From Sarcocystis neurona (Eukaryota > Apicomplexa > Conoidasida > Eucoccidiorida > Sarcocystidae): 64,000 bases of DNA. The translations under genes were made by a program, and so were the position numbers. The DNA is taken from assembly GCA_000727475.1 (NCBI GenBank), contig KL647315.1, positions 1,452,826-1,516,825 on the forward strand, given 5' to 3'. This document shows, piece by piece, positions 49,646 to 60,530 of the stretch; position 1 is the stretch's first letter; every line of letters starts with the position of its first letter. The notes below the pieces were generated by a model that did not search any database, was not told where the DNA came from, and worked only from the letters and a program-made list of their open reading frames with translations.

Positions 49646-50635
49646 CTACAAAGATATATATACATATATATATGCATATTTGCATACATAGAATAAACAC
49701 GGGTATACGTATGTACCTAAGCATGTGATTGTACACACCGATAAACTAACACAAACACATATACGTCCTGCAGCAGACACAAACAATGGTGCGTAAAACG
49801 GCACACGCACGAATGCCTGTCCACGCACATAGAAGCGAAGAAACACACACGCACACATGCATTCAACTATACATATATGTGCATGCGCGTGTGTATACAC
49901 GTCTAACAGATGCGATGCCGTTGAAGTGTCGGGGTCGCCCCGTACTTTAACGGATAGAGAACAGGTTGCCTTTCCCCCGTACGGGCCGGTACCGCAGCCG
50001 GAAGCATCGGGAAAGCGACGCACTTGTCGGATTGCTGGCCGCAGGAGAAGCAACTTCCGTCAAGCAGATGTTCTGCTGTGACTCGCAGGGCGGCAACTGC
50101 CAGCGACCGGGACGGCCATCACCCCGCGGGTAACCCGCAGGAGCAGCGTCAGCACTTTGTTCTGCCTCCGCCTTCGTCAGCAACAGCAGCGGGTGGGGGG
50201 ACAGCGTGAACAAGCTTTTCCGCGTTTGCAGCAGCGGCGACGGAGACACGGCTGCCGCAGCAGCCCCTCCGCAGATAAGCAAGAAGTGCCGCGTTCTTTT
50301 TTATTCCCCAGATGCAAGCAGCACCACCACCGTCTTCGACAGCAGACTGCTCCCTCTTGCTCCTCCCACCAAGACTTCTCACGCCAGACGGTCTCCAGTC
50401 TCTATATCCTTTTTCGAAGGGAAGTGTTATCCCCGTTTCAAAATGAGCGCGCAAATCATCCCGCATACATACAAAACCATAAATATGTATATACACGAAT
50501 ATGTAGCAGCTTACATATATATATATATATGTAGTGACACAGTCTTCTCTCTTTGTTGCCTTCGTATGTTGAATCACTTCCTCATTCTTTCTCTCCCTTT
50601 CGTTCAGCAGCTGCAGCACCCACACTGTCCTCGGC

Positions 50636-53600
50636 TTAGCAGGCGTGTGTCGGCTGCTGCTCTTCGGTGTTGTCTTGCGCTGCGGCCTGGGCAGACGCTG
50701 CCGCATGTGGTTTGTCTGCAGCAGCAGCAGCAGGCGCGGGGGGTGCTGCCGCAGCTTCGGCTCCTCCTGCTGCTGCTTCTTGTTCTGCTGCCGTCGTCGG
50801 TGTGGCAGCTGCACCTTTCCCCCCTTCTTTGGCAGTCTGCTGCAGCAGCGCCTTGTCCTGCTCGACAACGGAGGTTCCCCCGCCGTTTTTGTTTCTTTCC
50901 TCTTCCTGCTCTTCCTTCTTCTGTTGCTGGAGCACCTGTCTTTCAAGCGTCCGCAACATCGCCTGCTGCTGCTCCCTGCGCTTCTGCTTCTTCTTCTGTT
51001 GCTTCAGGCGTTGCGCCGACTCCGGCACCGCCGCTGCCCCCCCCTGCTGCTGATGAGCTTTGTCCTTGCCACTCGGCCGCTGCTGCTGCTGCGGTGCCAA
51101 CGACGTCCCCTTCTTCTGCTCTTGCGGCCGCCGTTCCTCCTCGCCGTCTTTCTTTCTCTCTGCGTGACGTCCATCCGCTGCCTCACCAGAGGACGGACAG
51201 AGAGCAGAAGAAGGTGAGGAGGACGAAGAAGAAACGGAGGCATCGAAGACCGGTGGAGCAGCAGCCAGCGACGTATGAAGTCCCTCTTCATCGCGATGGT
51301 TCGGAGCGTTCTTCTCCACCTTGACACTCTGGACTGGCTTCTGTCTCGGCTGTGTCTCCTCTTGCTGCTCGACCACTTGTTGCTGCTTTTCCTTTTGCTC
51401 CTGCTTCTCCTGCTGTTGCCGTTCGTGCTGCTGTTTCTTCTTTTCCACCTTTTGCTTCTCCACTTCTTTCACCTTCTCCTCCGGCTTCTGCTCCTCCGGC
51501 TCCTCTTGATCCAGCTTCTTGTTCTCCTGCTGCTGCCTCTCCAGCTGCTCCGGCTTCTCCTCCTGCTCCTCTTGCTCCCGCTGCTGCTTCCCCTGCTGAC
51601 GCTCCTCCGCCTTCTGCTGCTGATTCTCCGCCATCTGCTGGTGCTCCTCCGCCTTCTGCTGCTGCCCGTGTGCCTCCTGGTGCTGCGTCTCTGCCTCCTG
51701 TTGCTGCTGCGCTGCTGAGCGCGAGGTAACCTCGGAACGCTGTAGAGCCTTCACCTCGAGCATGGCAGACTGCAGCAGCTGTCGCACGCGTTCTGTTAGC
51801 TGCTGGTAGTAGCCATCCGGCGAGGACTCCGCGTCGCCAGCTGTGGCCTGCTTATGTGCGGCCTGCGCCGCTACTGCTGCAGCACAAGAGGAAACAGAGC
51901 AAGCAGGACCAGCAGCAAAAAACCTGGGACCACCAGAGGCAGCCACGGCAGCAACACTGCATGCTTCCACCGCACAGACAGCCAGGAGCACCGGGGCAAA
52001 GGGCACCTGCAGCAGCAGCCGCATCCGGCACCAGGCGCAGCAGCCGCATCCGGCACCAGGCGCAGCAGCCGCATCCGGCACCAGGCACAGCAGCCGCATC
52101 CGGCACCAGGCACAGCAGCCGCATCCGGCACCAGGCGCAGCAGCCGCAGACCGGCAGCAGCCGCAGACCGGCAGCAACTGCAGGCCGGCATAAGCGTTCG
52201 CAGAAGGCCGCAGCGAAGTGGCACCGGCGCGCAGGCTGCAGCAGCAGGCGCGCAAGCGTCTTCGACAGCAGAAGCAGCCAGCAGTCGAACAGCGGCAGTG
52301 CCAGAAGCCGTTGCAGTCGCAGCGCAGAAGCAGCGAAGCCAGCAGCGCCGCCTCCGCAGCTGCGTCACCAGGCGCCCTCTGTTGTAGACGGTAGCAGTGA
52401 CAGCCGCAGGACTCGCAGAAGCAGCAGCAACAGCAGCGGAGCTTCGCGCATGCACTGCAGCAGCGCAGCCACGTGCAGCAGCAGCACCTCTTCTGTGCGC
52501 GTCCTGCACCTACACCAGCCCTCCTTCGGTACTGGCTGTCTCCTGATGAACCATACTCTCTACAGGCTGGCAAACGCCTACACAGAAGACCGCGATACGC
52601 TGCGTAAGTAGGAAAAGAAAAAGAAGGTTGACCATTTTAGTTCTCCTTGTAAAGGAACTCCCGTGGCCACACTAGCCTCTCACGTAGACAGATGCAGCAG
52701 TCCTACAGACAGCCACCTACACATGTGTGTCTGTGTGAGAACGCATACATACCAGCTGGAACCTATGCTACGTACGTACATATATATGTATATATATATA
52801 TGGATACATTCATATAGAAGTCGCATACACATATATAAACCACATCGTGAAACGAACACAGGAAAGCGTACGGAGTGCCTATGTATGTGTACAGATATAT
52901 ATATATATATATGTACACAGCGGCATATGAAGACAGAGGGACAGAGAGCAAGATAGGGAGAGTGAAACACAACAACGCAAGGGTAGAGAAGAAGCAGGAA
53001 GTCTGAATTTATATTTATTCCCGTGTTTGTGCCCAGCTGGTGGGCAAGTAGGAGGAAGTTTTGGTTGCAAACTTACCGAGTATTTCGGCAGCAGCAGGCG
53101 TTCCCTCAATAATTTTCTCGAGCAGTACGTGCAACTCCTTTGAGCTTGCACTCCCTTCGCTGCTGCTGCTGTTACTGCGGCAGGGACTGCTGTTCCTGCT
53201 GCTGGTGCTGCTGCTGCTCTCGCTGCTGCTGCTCGTGCTGCTGCTGCTCTCGCTGCTGCTGCTCTTGCTGCTGCTGCTCTTGCTGCTGCTGCTCTTGCTG
53301 CTGCTGCTCTTGCTGCTGCTGCTCTTGCTGCTGCTGCTCTTGCTGCTGCTGCTCTTGCTGCTGCTGCTGCTTTCATCTTGCACAGGCAAAGAAACCAGTC
53401 CCTGCTCTCCGGGAAGTTCTGTCTGAGCCACAGCAGCACCGCCTGGTCTCTCCTGCTGCTGCTGTGTCTGCTGCGCCTGCTGCTGCTGTGTTCCCCGTTG
53501 CTGCTGCTGCTGTTGCAGGGAGAGTAGCAGGAAGGTACTCGCGACAAGCGAAGGCAAGTCGAAAGGAAATGGCTCTGCAGCAGCAGTGGAAGAAACTTCC

Positions 53601-56600
53601 TTGTTACCGGGCGCTGCTGCTGCTGCTCCCGTCCCCTTCGTCTGTTTATCTACTCCGCCACCAGCGGCCGCTTCACCTCCTCCTGCTGCTTCCCCCGGAC
53701 CCCATCCTTCTCCTGCTGCTGCCACTGGTGTTGCTGCCTCGGGTGTTGCTGCGGTGGCTGCAGCAGCGAGTTCGGCTGCCGCAGAGTCGCCAGGCGCTCC
53801 ACTGCTATCGCGAGAGATGCACTGCGCGTGGTCAGCATTAGGCAGGCTGCAGAGGGACACCGAGTTATGCAGCACTGCAGGGCCGCGTCCCACCTGATCT
53901 CCTCCTTCCTTCTCTCCTCCAGCTGCTTCTCCGCCTGCTCCTGCTGCTGGGAATCCTGCTCCTACTGCCCGGCTCCCCCTCCCTGCTGCTGCTGCGTCTG
54001 ATGCTGTTGCTTTTCTCGTTGCATCTGCTGCAGCTGCTGCTGCTGCTCCTGCCACAGGCTCCACCAACTTCTCTATTGCTGCTGCTGCTGTGTCGTCGGC
54101 TCCAGCTGCTCCGCCTGATGAACTCTCTCCTTGTGCTCCTTCTCCTTTTTCTTCTCTTCCTGGTGCTCCTGCTGCCGCCTTCTCAGTCACAGCAGACGCT
54201 GCTAGACGGCCTCCTGCTGCTGCTGTCGGACTTGCGCCTGCAGGAGCGGCAGGTGCTGCACTGCCTTCCCGCAAACTTGCTGCTGCCGCTACTACGCGCG
54301 GGGCAGGTGTGGGGTCCTTTGCTGTTGCTTCTTCTTCTTTCCCGCCTTCTCCTCGTTTTCCGTGCAGCAGTGTTGCTGCGTCGCCTCCCTTTACTGCCGT
54401 TGTTGCCGCTGCAACGTCAGCGCGCAAACCCAGCGTCTGCTGCTGTTGTTGCTGCACCGCATCTGCACGGAGCTGCTGACGCATTCGTGTGTACACTTCG
54501 CGGGCACGAGAAGCGTGCAGGTGTGCTTCTTCGTAGCAGCTGCTGCTGCTGGTGCTGCTGCTACTACGCCTCCTCCAATGCTGTTTCACTACGATCTCCC
54601 CGCCTTCCTCCTCCTCCTCTTCGTCTGTACAACTATCTGCTGCTGTTTTCTCCCCTCCTCCTTCTGGCTGCCTTGTTGCAGCCCCTTGGCTTTGGACTTT
54701 ACCTTTCTCCCCCTGGCCTGCTTCTTCTGCTACTCCTCCCCCTTCGATCCCTTCGCCTTGCTCGCTCACTGCTTCCTTCCTTCGTGGAGCTGCTTCGTCA
54801 TCATCAGCTGCTGCTGCAGCTCTTGTCCTCTCTTCGTTTGCTGCTTCTCCAGCAGCCGTGGCTGCTGCGCCCTTCGGTCCCGTCTCTGCCTTCACTCCTG
54901 TTGCGTTCCCTCTTTTCGCGTTTGCTGCTGCTCTTCCTCCTGCTCCTCCATCTCCTGCTGCTACGGCTCCACCTGTCACTTCTTCGTCTGCTGCTGCCTC
55001 TTGTTCTTTTGCTGCAGCTCCTGCTCCTGCGCCTTCCGAGGCTGTGCCTTCTTCACTCGCTGTTACTATTGCTGCTGCTGCTTCTTTTTTCCCTTCCGCT
55101 GTTTTCTCCTTTCCTGCCGTGTTCTCCCCAGACGCTTCTTCTGCTGCTTCTCTCGCTGCTGTCGCTGTTTCTGCTGTTGAGGTACTGGTGGCAACTTCAC
55201 ACCTGCTCACCGCCGAGGGAGCAGCAGCAGCCTCAGGCAGCAGCGCAAAGTACTTCCTTCCTGCGGAGCTAAAGGACAAGGATCTTCCGCTTACAACATT
55301 TTCGGCCCCGTCAAAACCGAAGAAACACTCCTCCTGCTGCCGTGCTGCTGCTGCTGCTTCCTCCTCGGCTCCCGTGCAGTTCCCGTTTTCTGCTGTTGTT
55401 GCTGCTGGTGCGTCAGCACTGTTTTGAAGCCAGAGAGAAAACAGCCGCAGCTCTCTACTTTCTGCTTCCTCTTTTTCTGCTTCTTCTCCCCTTCCTTCTC
55501 CTCTCTCTTCAGCAGGCAGCAGCACACTTGCTGCGGCCGCTTGTGCTGTCGCTGCTGCCGCTGCTGTCGCTGCTGCTGCCGCTGCTGTCTCTGCTGCCGT
55601 TCCCTTCTGATGCGCCGGCTGCTGCTGCGACTCTCTGCTCCGCTGCTCCTGCGACTGCTCGTCAAAATGTCCCGAGCCGACCAGCCCGCTGCTGCCGAGC
55701 ATCTGCTGCAACGGAGAAGAAGCATCTGCAGCAGCACACGCGGCTGCCGCAGCAGCGACGTGCGCTCCACCAGCAGCCGCGTCACCCGCCGCAGCAGCCT
55801 CACCGGAAAAGGCGTCTAGCCCTCCTCCTGCAGTGGCAGACGGAACGAGACGATCAGCAAAAAGCGCTGCTTCTTGAGCAGCAGGCGTCGCCTTTTTCCC
55901 TTCTGCGCCCGCTGCAGCGTGCCGTCTCCCCTCTTCAAAGTAGCTGCTCCTGCTGCTGCTGCGATTACCCGCTTCTGCTGCTCCGCCCTTCCTCTGCGAC
56001 TGCTGCTGCTCTTGTCCCGCCTCTGCTGCTGCTGTTGCAGCTGCCGCATCCTCCCGAGCAGTTTCCAGCACTCGGTTTGCTGCAGCTGCTGCAGCTGACT
56101 CTGCTGTTGCTCCTGCCGCTCCTGCTGTTGCTGCTGATGCTGCTGGTACTCCTGTTCCCTCTCGACTAGCGGAAGGGGTCAGCAGCGCTGCAGCTCCTCC
56201 GCGGCTCTTTCTGGAGGCCGGTTCTGCTTCTTCGTCGCCGAAGCAGAACTCCAGCATTCCATAAAAAGAAGAAGCCGCCGGTGACGTTGTCCCTTCCTCT
56301 TCTGCTGCTGGCGCCGTTGTGGCAGCCTCCTTCGCTGCTGCAGCTGCTGCAGGCCATCTCTCTACTCCGTCCTCCTCATCCTCCACACTGGTATGCTGCT
56401 GAAGCTGCTGCTGTCGCCCACCTGCTGCTGCCGACCCGGCACGTCTCTCCAGCTGCTGCTGCTCCTGCTGCTGCTGCTGCTGCAAAAAAGCGATTGTTTC
56501 TTCTGCAGTAGCTGCCACAGCAGAACGCGGCGGCCGCTGCTGCTGATCGCGGTGGTCTCGCTGCTCACGCTGCTGCTCCTGCTGGTCAAAATTTGCTTCT

Positions 56601-59600
56601 GCTGCGACAGCCACCCTCTGCTCCTGCGTCTGTCCCTGCCGGTGCTCCTGCTGCTCTGCTGTTCGTTCTCCGGCTCCTTCTGCACCCGCAGCACCTCCCA
56701 GCCGCCGCGACCTCTCCTGCGCTGCCGCTTGCTCGGACAGCAGCTCTTCTCTCTCCTGCGGCTGCTGCCTCACTCCTCCTGTGGCAACGAACCTGCCTCT
56801 GCTGCTGCTGCTACCGCTCCGCTGCAAACGTTCTACCTCCTGCTGAGTCGTCTCGCTGCTCTTCCGCGTGCACGGGTCGCCGTTCTCTGCTGCTGCTGCT
56901 GCTGCTGAGAAACGTGCAGCTGTCTCGCCAAGGGTTTGGCGTAGCACCTCCTGATGCTGCTGCAGCTGCTGTTGCTGCTGTACCTGCTGCTGCTGCAGCT
57001 CTTGCTGCAGCTGGTCTACGCTGCTTCGCATGTCCGCCTCCTGTTGAAAACTGCAGTGGGGCTGCTGCAGCAGCAAGGACTGCATCAGGAGAGCCGCAGC
57101 CGCAGTTGTCGGAGAGGCTTCTCCTCCTGCTTCATTTGCTGCTGCAGAGGCCTCCGCGGCTGCAGCATGCAGTGCCGCGGCTTCGAGCAGCAAGCTGCTT
57201 CTTCTCCTCTCTTCTGCGTCTGCGTCCTCTCTGCTGCTGCCTCGCTGCTGCTGCTGCAGTGCCTCTGCAGCTGCAGCAGCAGCAGCAGCACAGCTGCCGG
57301 CAGGAAGCAGTGCCGCCCGTGCCTCTAATCCAGGCGGCGCACACCTTCCTAGCAGCAGCTGCTGCCGTTCAAATTTCTGCTGTTGGAGCAGCAACTCCTG
57401 CTGCTGCTGCACTGCCGCTGCAGCTGCTTCTTCGGTTTCCTTCCGGCGTTCTTCCTGCTGCTCTTCCTCCGCGCCCTGCTGCTGCCGCTGTCGCACCATC
57501 ACTCGCTCCTGCTGTTGGAGAGCTTCCTGCTGCTCCTGTAGCAGCCGTCGTTGCTGCAGCTGCAGCTGCAGTGCCGCCACACCAGTCATACGCACCGGCA
57601 GCCTGCTGCTGCTGCAAGCGTCCTCATCAGCAGCAAAAAATGGGAAACCCCCACCTCTGGGCTGCACGCTTCCGAACTGCACGTGCGAAGCGCCGAATGG
57701 CAGCATTCGCGCTGCTGCGTCTCTTTCCGTTGCTGTTACTTCTTCCACGGCGGCCGTTCCCTCTCCTCCCCCTGCATCTCCTTCTGCTGTCGCCGCTGCT
57801 GCTTCTGCTGCTATCGCAGCGAAGCTCCTGTCGCGCAGGAACAACTCACAAGGCAGCAACTCGAGCTGCTGTTGCTGCGGCAGGTTCTTCTTTCCTATCA
57901 GCAGTCTTACTGGCTCTCCTCCACCTGCGGCTGCTGCTTCTGACGCAGCTGCCTTGGCTGCTGCAGCCGCTGCAGCGTTGTCCTTCCCAGGCGCCAGCAG
58001 ACCCTGCTGCTGCTGCTCTGCTACTACGCCGGTATCCTGGCCTCCTCCACGTGCTACTGCAGCGCCGCCAGCAGCAACAGCTGCAGGCGCACCAGCAGCA
58101 GCAGAAGCAGGAGCAGCATCGCAAGGAGCCAGAAGGTCGCTAGGAAAGGTATGCGTCGGGAAACGCTCTCCAGCTGCTGCTTCTTGGGCGCTGCCCAAGC
58201 TGCGATGCTGCTGCTGCTGCTGCAAGCGCACCGGCCCCGGCAGACGCAGAGATTCGGGTGCCCTATGTGCAGAAAAGTAGCTCTCAAAACTGCTGCGTCG
58301 CGCTGTCTCGGCTGCCACAGCTGCTGCCATTGCTTCTGCCTCTGCTGCTGCTGCTGCTGTTGGACTGCTGCTGCCAGCCTTCGCACTCCCTTCGACAGCG
58401 CCGAAGCGAAGTGTTTGTCGTGAGCTGCCGGCGGCGGCTGTGTCGGATACCCGTCGCTGCTGTTGCTGCCGCTCGGCCGGTTGCTGCGGCTGCTCCGGCT
58501 GTTTGCTGAAAGCAGCTTGCAGCTGCTCCAGCCTCTCCTGCTGCTGTTGCTGCTGCTGTTGCTGCTGCTGTTGCTGCTGCTGCCGTTCCTGCTGCTGTTG
58601 CAGCGTCACCAGCAGCTGCTCCGAAGCGCACTGCAGAAGCAGTGGAGTGCTTCTCCTTCTGCCGGCCCTTCCGCCTTCCCCTCCTTCTGTCGTCTCACCT
58701 GCCGCAGCTGCTGTCCCCAACGTTTCTCCTGGGGCTGCTGCTGCTGCCCGGCCGCGGCTCTCCGCAAGACGGTCGCCTGAACGCCACTCCGGTTCCGCTG
58801 CGGCTCCTCCAGAAGGAACAGCAAAGAAAGACTCGCCCGTAATTCCCCTCGAGGAGGAAAACAGTGAAAAGCTCGCCGACTCCTGCTGCTGCTCCTGCTC
58901 GGCTGACGCGGCGACAGAGAACGAAGAGAGCAAATCCTGGCGCGGGTGTTGCTGCTGTGACTCCTCTTGCTGCTGCTGCGGCAGCTGTTGCTGCGGCTGC
59001 TGCTGTCGCATCTGCAGTTGCTGCTGTTGTTGCTCCACGTTCAACTGCGCGTTTTGCTGCGCCAACTGCTGCTGCTTCCGCGCGAGCTGCTGCTGCAGCA
59101 ATGTCTGCGCGGCGCCTCCGAAGAAGACATGTTCTGCTGCAGCAACAGCAGAAGGCACGCGCTGAGCCAGCAGCAGTTCGTGCTGCTGCTGCGTCGGATG
59201 CGGCAGTCCCCCAGGAGCAGCTAAGAAGAAAGGTAGTCCTCCTGCAGCAAAATACGACACGTCCCCCGCCGTCAAGCCACCGGAAGAAGAAGAAGAACCG
59301 ACTCTCGCATTGCTGCCGCTGCTGCCTCTTCCTCCTCGCCCGCGCGTTTCGAACGGTGTTGCTGCTGCTGCTGACTGCTGCTGCTGCTCCCCCCCGAGAT
59401 ACCCAGGGAATGCTCCTCCTCCCGCTGCTCCTCCGCCTGCTCCTCCTCCTCCTCCGGCCCCTGCTCCTCCTGCTTCTCCTGCTCCTCCGAAGAGCTGTTG
59501 TTGCTGCTGCTGGACGTGTCCCTGTCCGTTTTCTCTGTGCTGCTGCAGCCCGTGTTGCTGCTGCTGCTGCTGCGCGCGCGGCTGCTGCTGCTGTTGCTGC

Positions 59601-59836
59601 TGCTGTCTGAACGGCCTGTGCATGCGGATTTTCTGGATCCCCTCCACCTTCCGTCGAATTTCCTTGTCGTTTTTGTTATGCAGCAGCAGCAGCTCCTCCA
59701 CGTGCTGCCGCCAGGACGCCCAGCGCTGCTCCCACTGCTGCCACAGCAGGTCGGCAGCAAGTCTGTCGCTGCTGCTGTGGAAAAAGGCGCACTTTCCATA
59801 GTATTCGCACTTACTCTGCAGGGACATCTGGCACGT
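50636..59836 (-). CDS. Giant Gln/Ala/Ser-rich CCCH zinc-finger protein, 5' partial
   Basis: Proposed exons: 59836-53077 (6.76 kb, open throughout) and 51873-50636 (TAA stop), joined in phase 1 at a strong donor (GTAAGT at 53076), giving about 2665 residues from the first visible codon. An in-frame stop and an acceptor-like GGTGACAG lie just before 59836, so at least one upstream exon is missing. The first 20 residues fit C-x7-C-x5-C-x3-H with Cys at 2, 10 and 16 and His at 20, the CCCH finger of RNA-binding proteins. It is followed by LLWQQWEQRWASWRQHVEEL and a charged helix, then over 2000 residues of Gln, Ala, Ser and Glu runs, and an (SSSSK)n array near the end of the big exon. The last exon is a Gln/Glu/Lys-rich probable coiled coil. 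An RNA-related role is inferred from the finger only. The join at 51873 is less certain than the large exon, which might instead stop shortly after 53077. Confidence 0.6.
51874..53076. other. Proposed last intron of CCCH gene
   Basis: From donor GTAAGT to an acceptor GCTGCAGCAG at about 51874. It contains a TA microsatellite (52780-52915), CAG triplets and a 24-bp minisatellite. The minus-strand frame remains open through 51.87-52.57 kb, reading Cys/Leu-rich (CCAWCRMRLL repeats), which is what the repeat gives out of frame, so I exclude it from the CDS. Confidence 0.5.
52013..52148. repeat. 24-bp minisatellite, five-plus copies
   Basis: Unit CAGCAGCCGCATCCGGCACC plus AGGC. Five tandem copies differ only by G/A in the last position before CAGCAG (GGCG or GGCA), followed by a shorter related array (CAGCAGCCGCAGACCGG) to about 52180. 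The low divergence implies recent expansion or gene-conversion-like homogenisation. Confidence 0.9.
53212..53372. repeat. 15-bp coding minisatellite, (Ser4-Lys/Glu/Thr)n
   Basis: Within the large CCCH-gene exon the minus strand encodes four Ser followed by Lys, about nine times, then Ser4-Glu and Ser4-Thr units. On + it is GCTGCTGCTCTTGCT repeated. The Lys units are almost identical at the DNA level, the Glu/Thr units less so. Confidence 0.9.
58525..58605. repeat. Longest (CTG/TTG)n polyglutamine tract in CCCH gene
   Basis: On the minus strand this encodes an uninterrupted run of about 19 Gln followed by Glu-Arg. CAG and CAA are mixed, so it is not a pure CAG array. Confidence 0.85.
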
Positions 59837-60530
59837 CTGTCACCGGCAAACAGACAAGACAACACAACCAACTCCAGCATAGCGGAAGTCCCCTGCTACT
59901 ACTACTACCTCCACCCACGCATATGCACAAGCACACACAAACCCACGTACACACGCACCCACACACGTATACACCCGTACGTCTGCATGGGTCTCCTTCT
60001 GCCCCTTCCTCTCCCCTTTTTCTCTCTGGCTGTCTGTCCCTTTCCCTCCTCGATCTCCTCTCTCTTCTCCTCTCTATCTATCCCCGAACAACCCCACACA
60101 CTCTGCCTCTGTGTCTCCGTGTCTCCCCGTCTCCGTGTCTCCCTGTCCGTCTTTATATCCGTACCCCCTCTGTCCATCTGTAGCCCTCTCTTTTTCTGTT
60201 CCGACCCTCTCTGTGCGGCGCAGGGCAGTGGTAGACCCCGGCCTGTTTCCCTGCCAAGAAGAGACGACCGGTGCCGGCCCACGCAGACCCCCCACTGCTG
60301 CGCAGACGTCGCCGCGCAGACGGCAGCAACGCTCTCTGCTGCTGACTTCTTCCCCGTCCTCGTCCGGCGTCCTGGTGGGGAAGGCGCTGGCCACCCCCAC
60401 AGATGGGAGGAGACGCACAGAGGGAGACGAGACACACCAAGCAGTAGAGACAGCAAAGTGGACAGACACAGAGACAGAGGGCAGCAAAGAGACGGAGACA
60501 GCAGACGTCCTCGCGTCTCTCTGCTAAAAC
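59837..60530. other. Upstream intron or 5' flank of CCCH gene
   Basis: CA-rich sequence (59900-59990), a pyrimidine-rich stretch of TCTCTC/CCTC words (about 60000-60200) and plain sequence to 60530. The missing first exon of the CCCH gene may lie in 60200-60500 on the minus strand, where three frames are open, but none shows a second CCCH finger or a convincing start. Confidence 0.4.

Larger units (their letters stand above)
41721..50635. other. Intergenic region between NVL and CCCH genes
   Basis: The NVL promoter side is at the left. It holds a CTG cluster (42860-43080), a CAG cluster (43190-43770), repeat-poor DNA at 44-48.5 kb, short (TA)n runs at about 47318 and 49308, and TA-rich DNA around 49.7-49.9 kb. 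Cysteine-rich frames on the - strand (49430-49645, 47790-48080, 47378-47520) look more protein-like than their surroundings but could not be joined into a gene. On + at 45181-45378 there is a 65-codon frame with a good start context but no family match. Confidence 0.4.

Noticed and set aside
54000..58140. Very long Leu/Cys/Pro-rich open frames on the + strand opposite the CCCH gene
   Set aside because: They are the reverse reading of the CAG-rich coding exon; the minus strand frame is longer, uninterrupted and has the CCCH finger.
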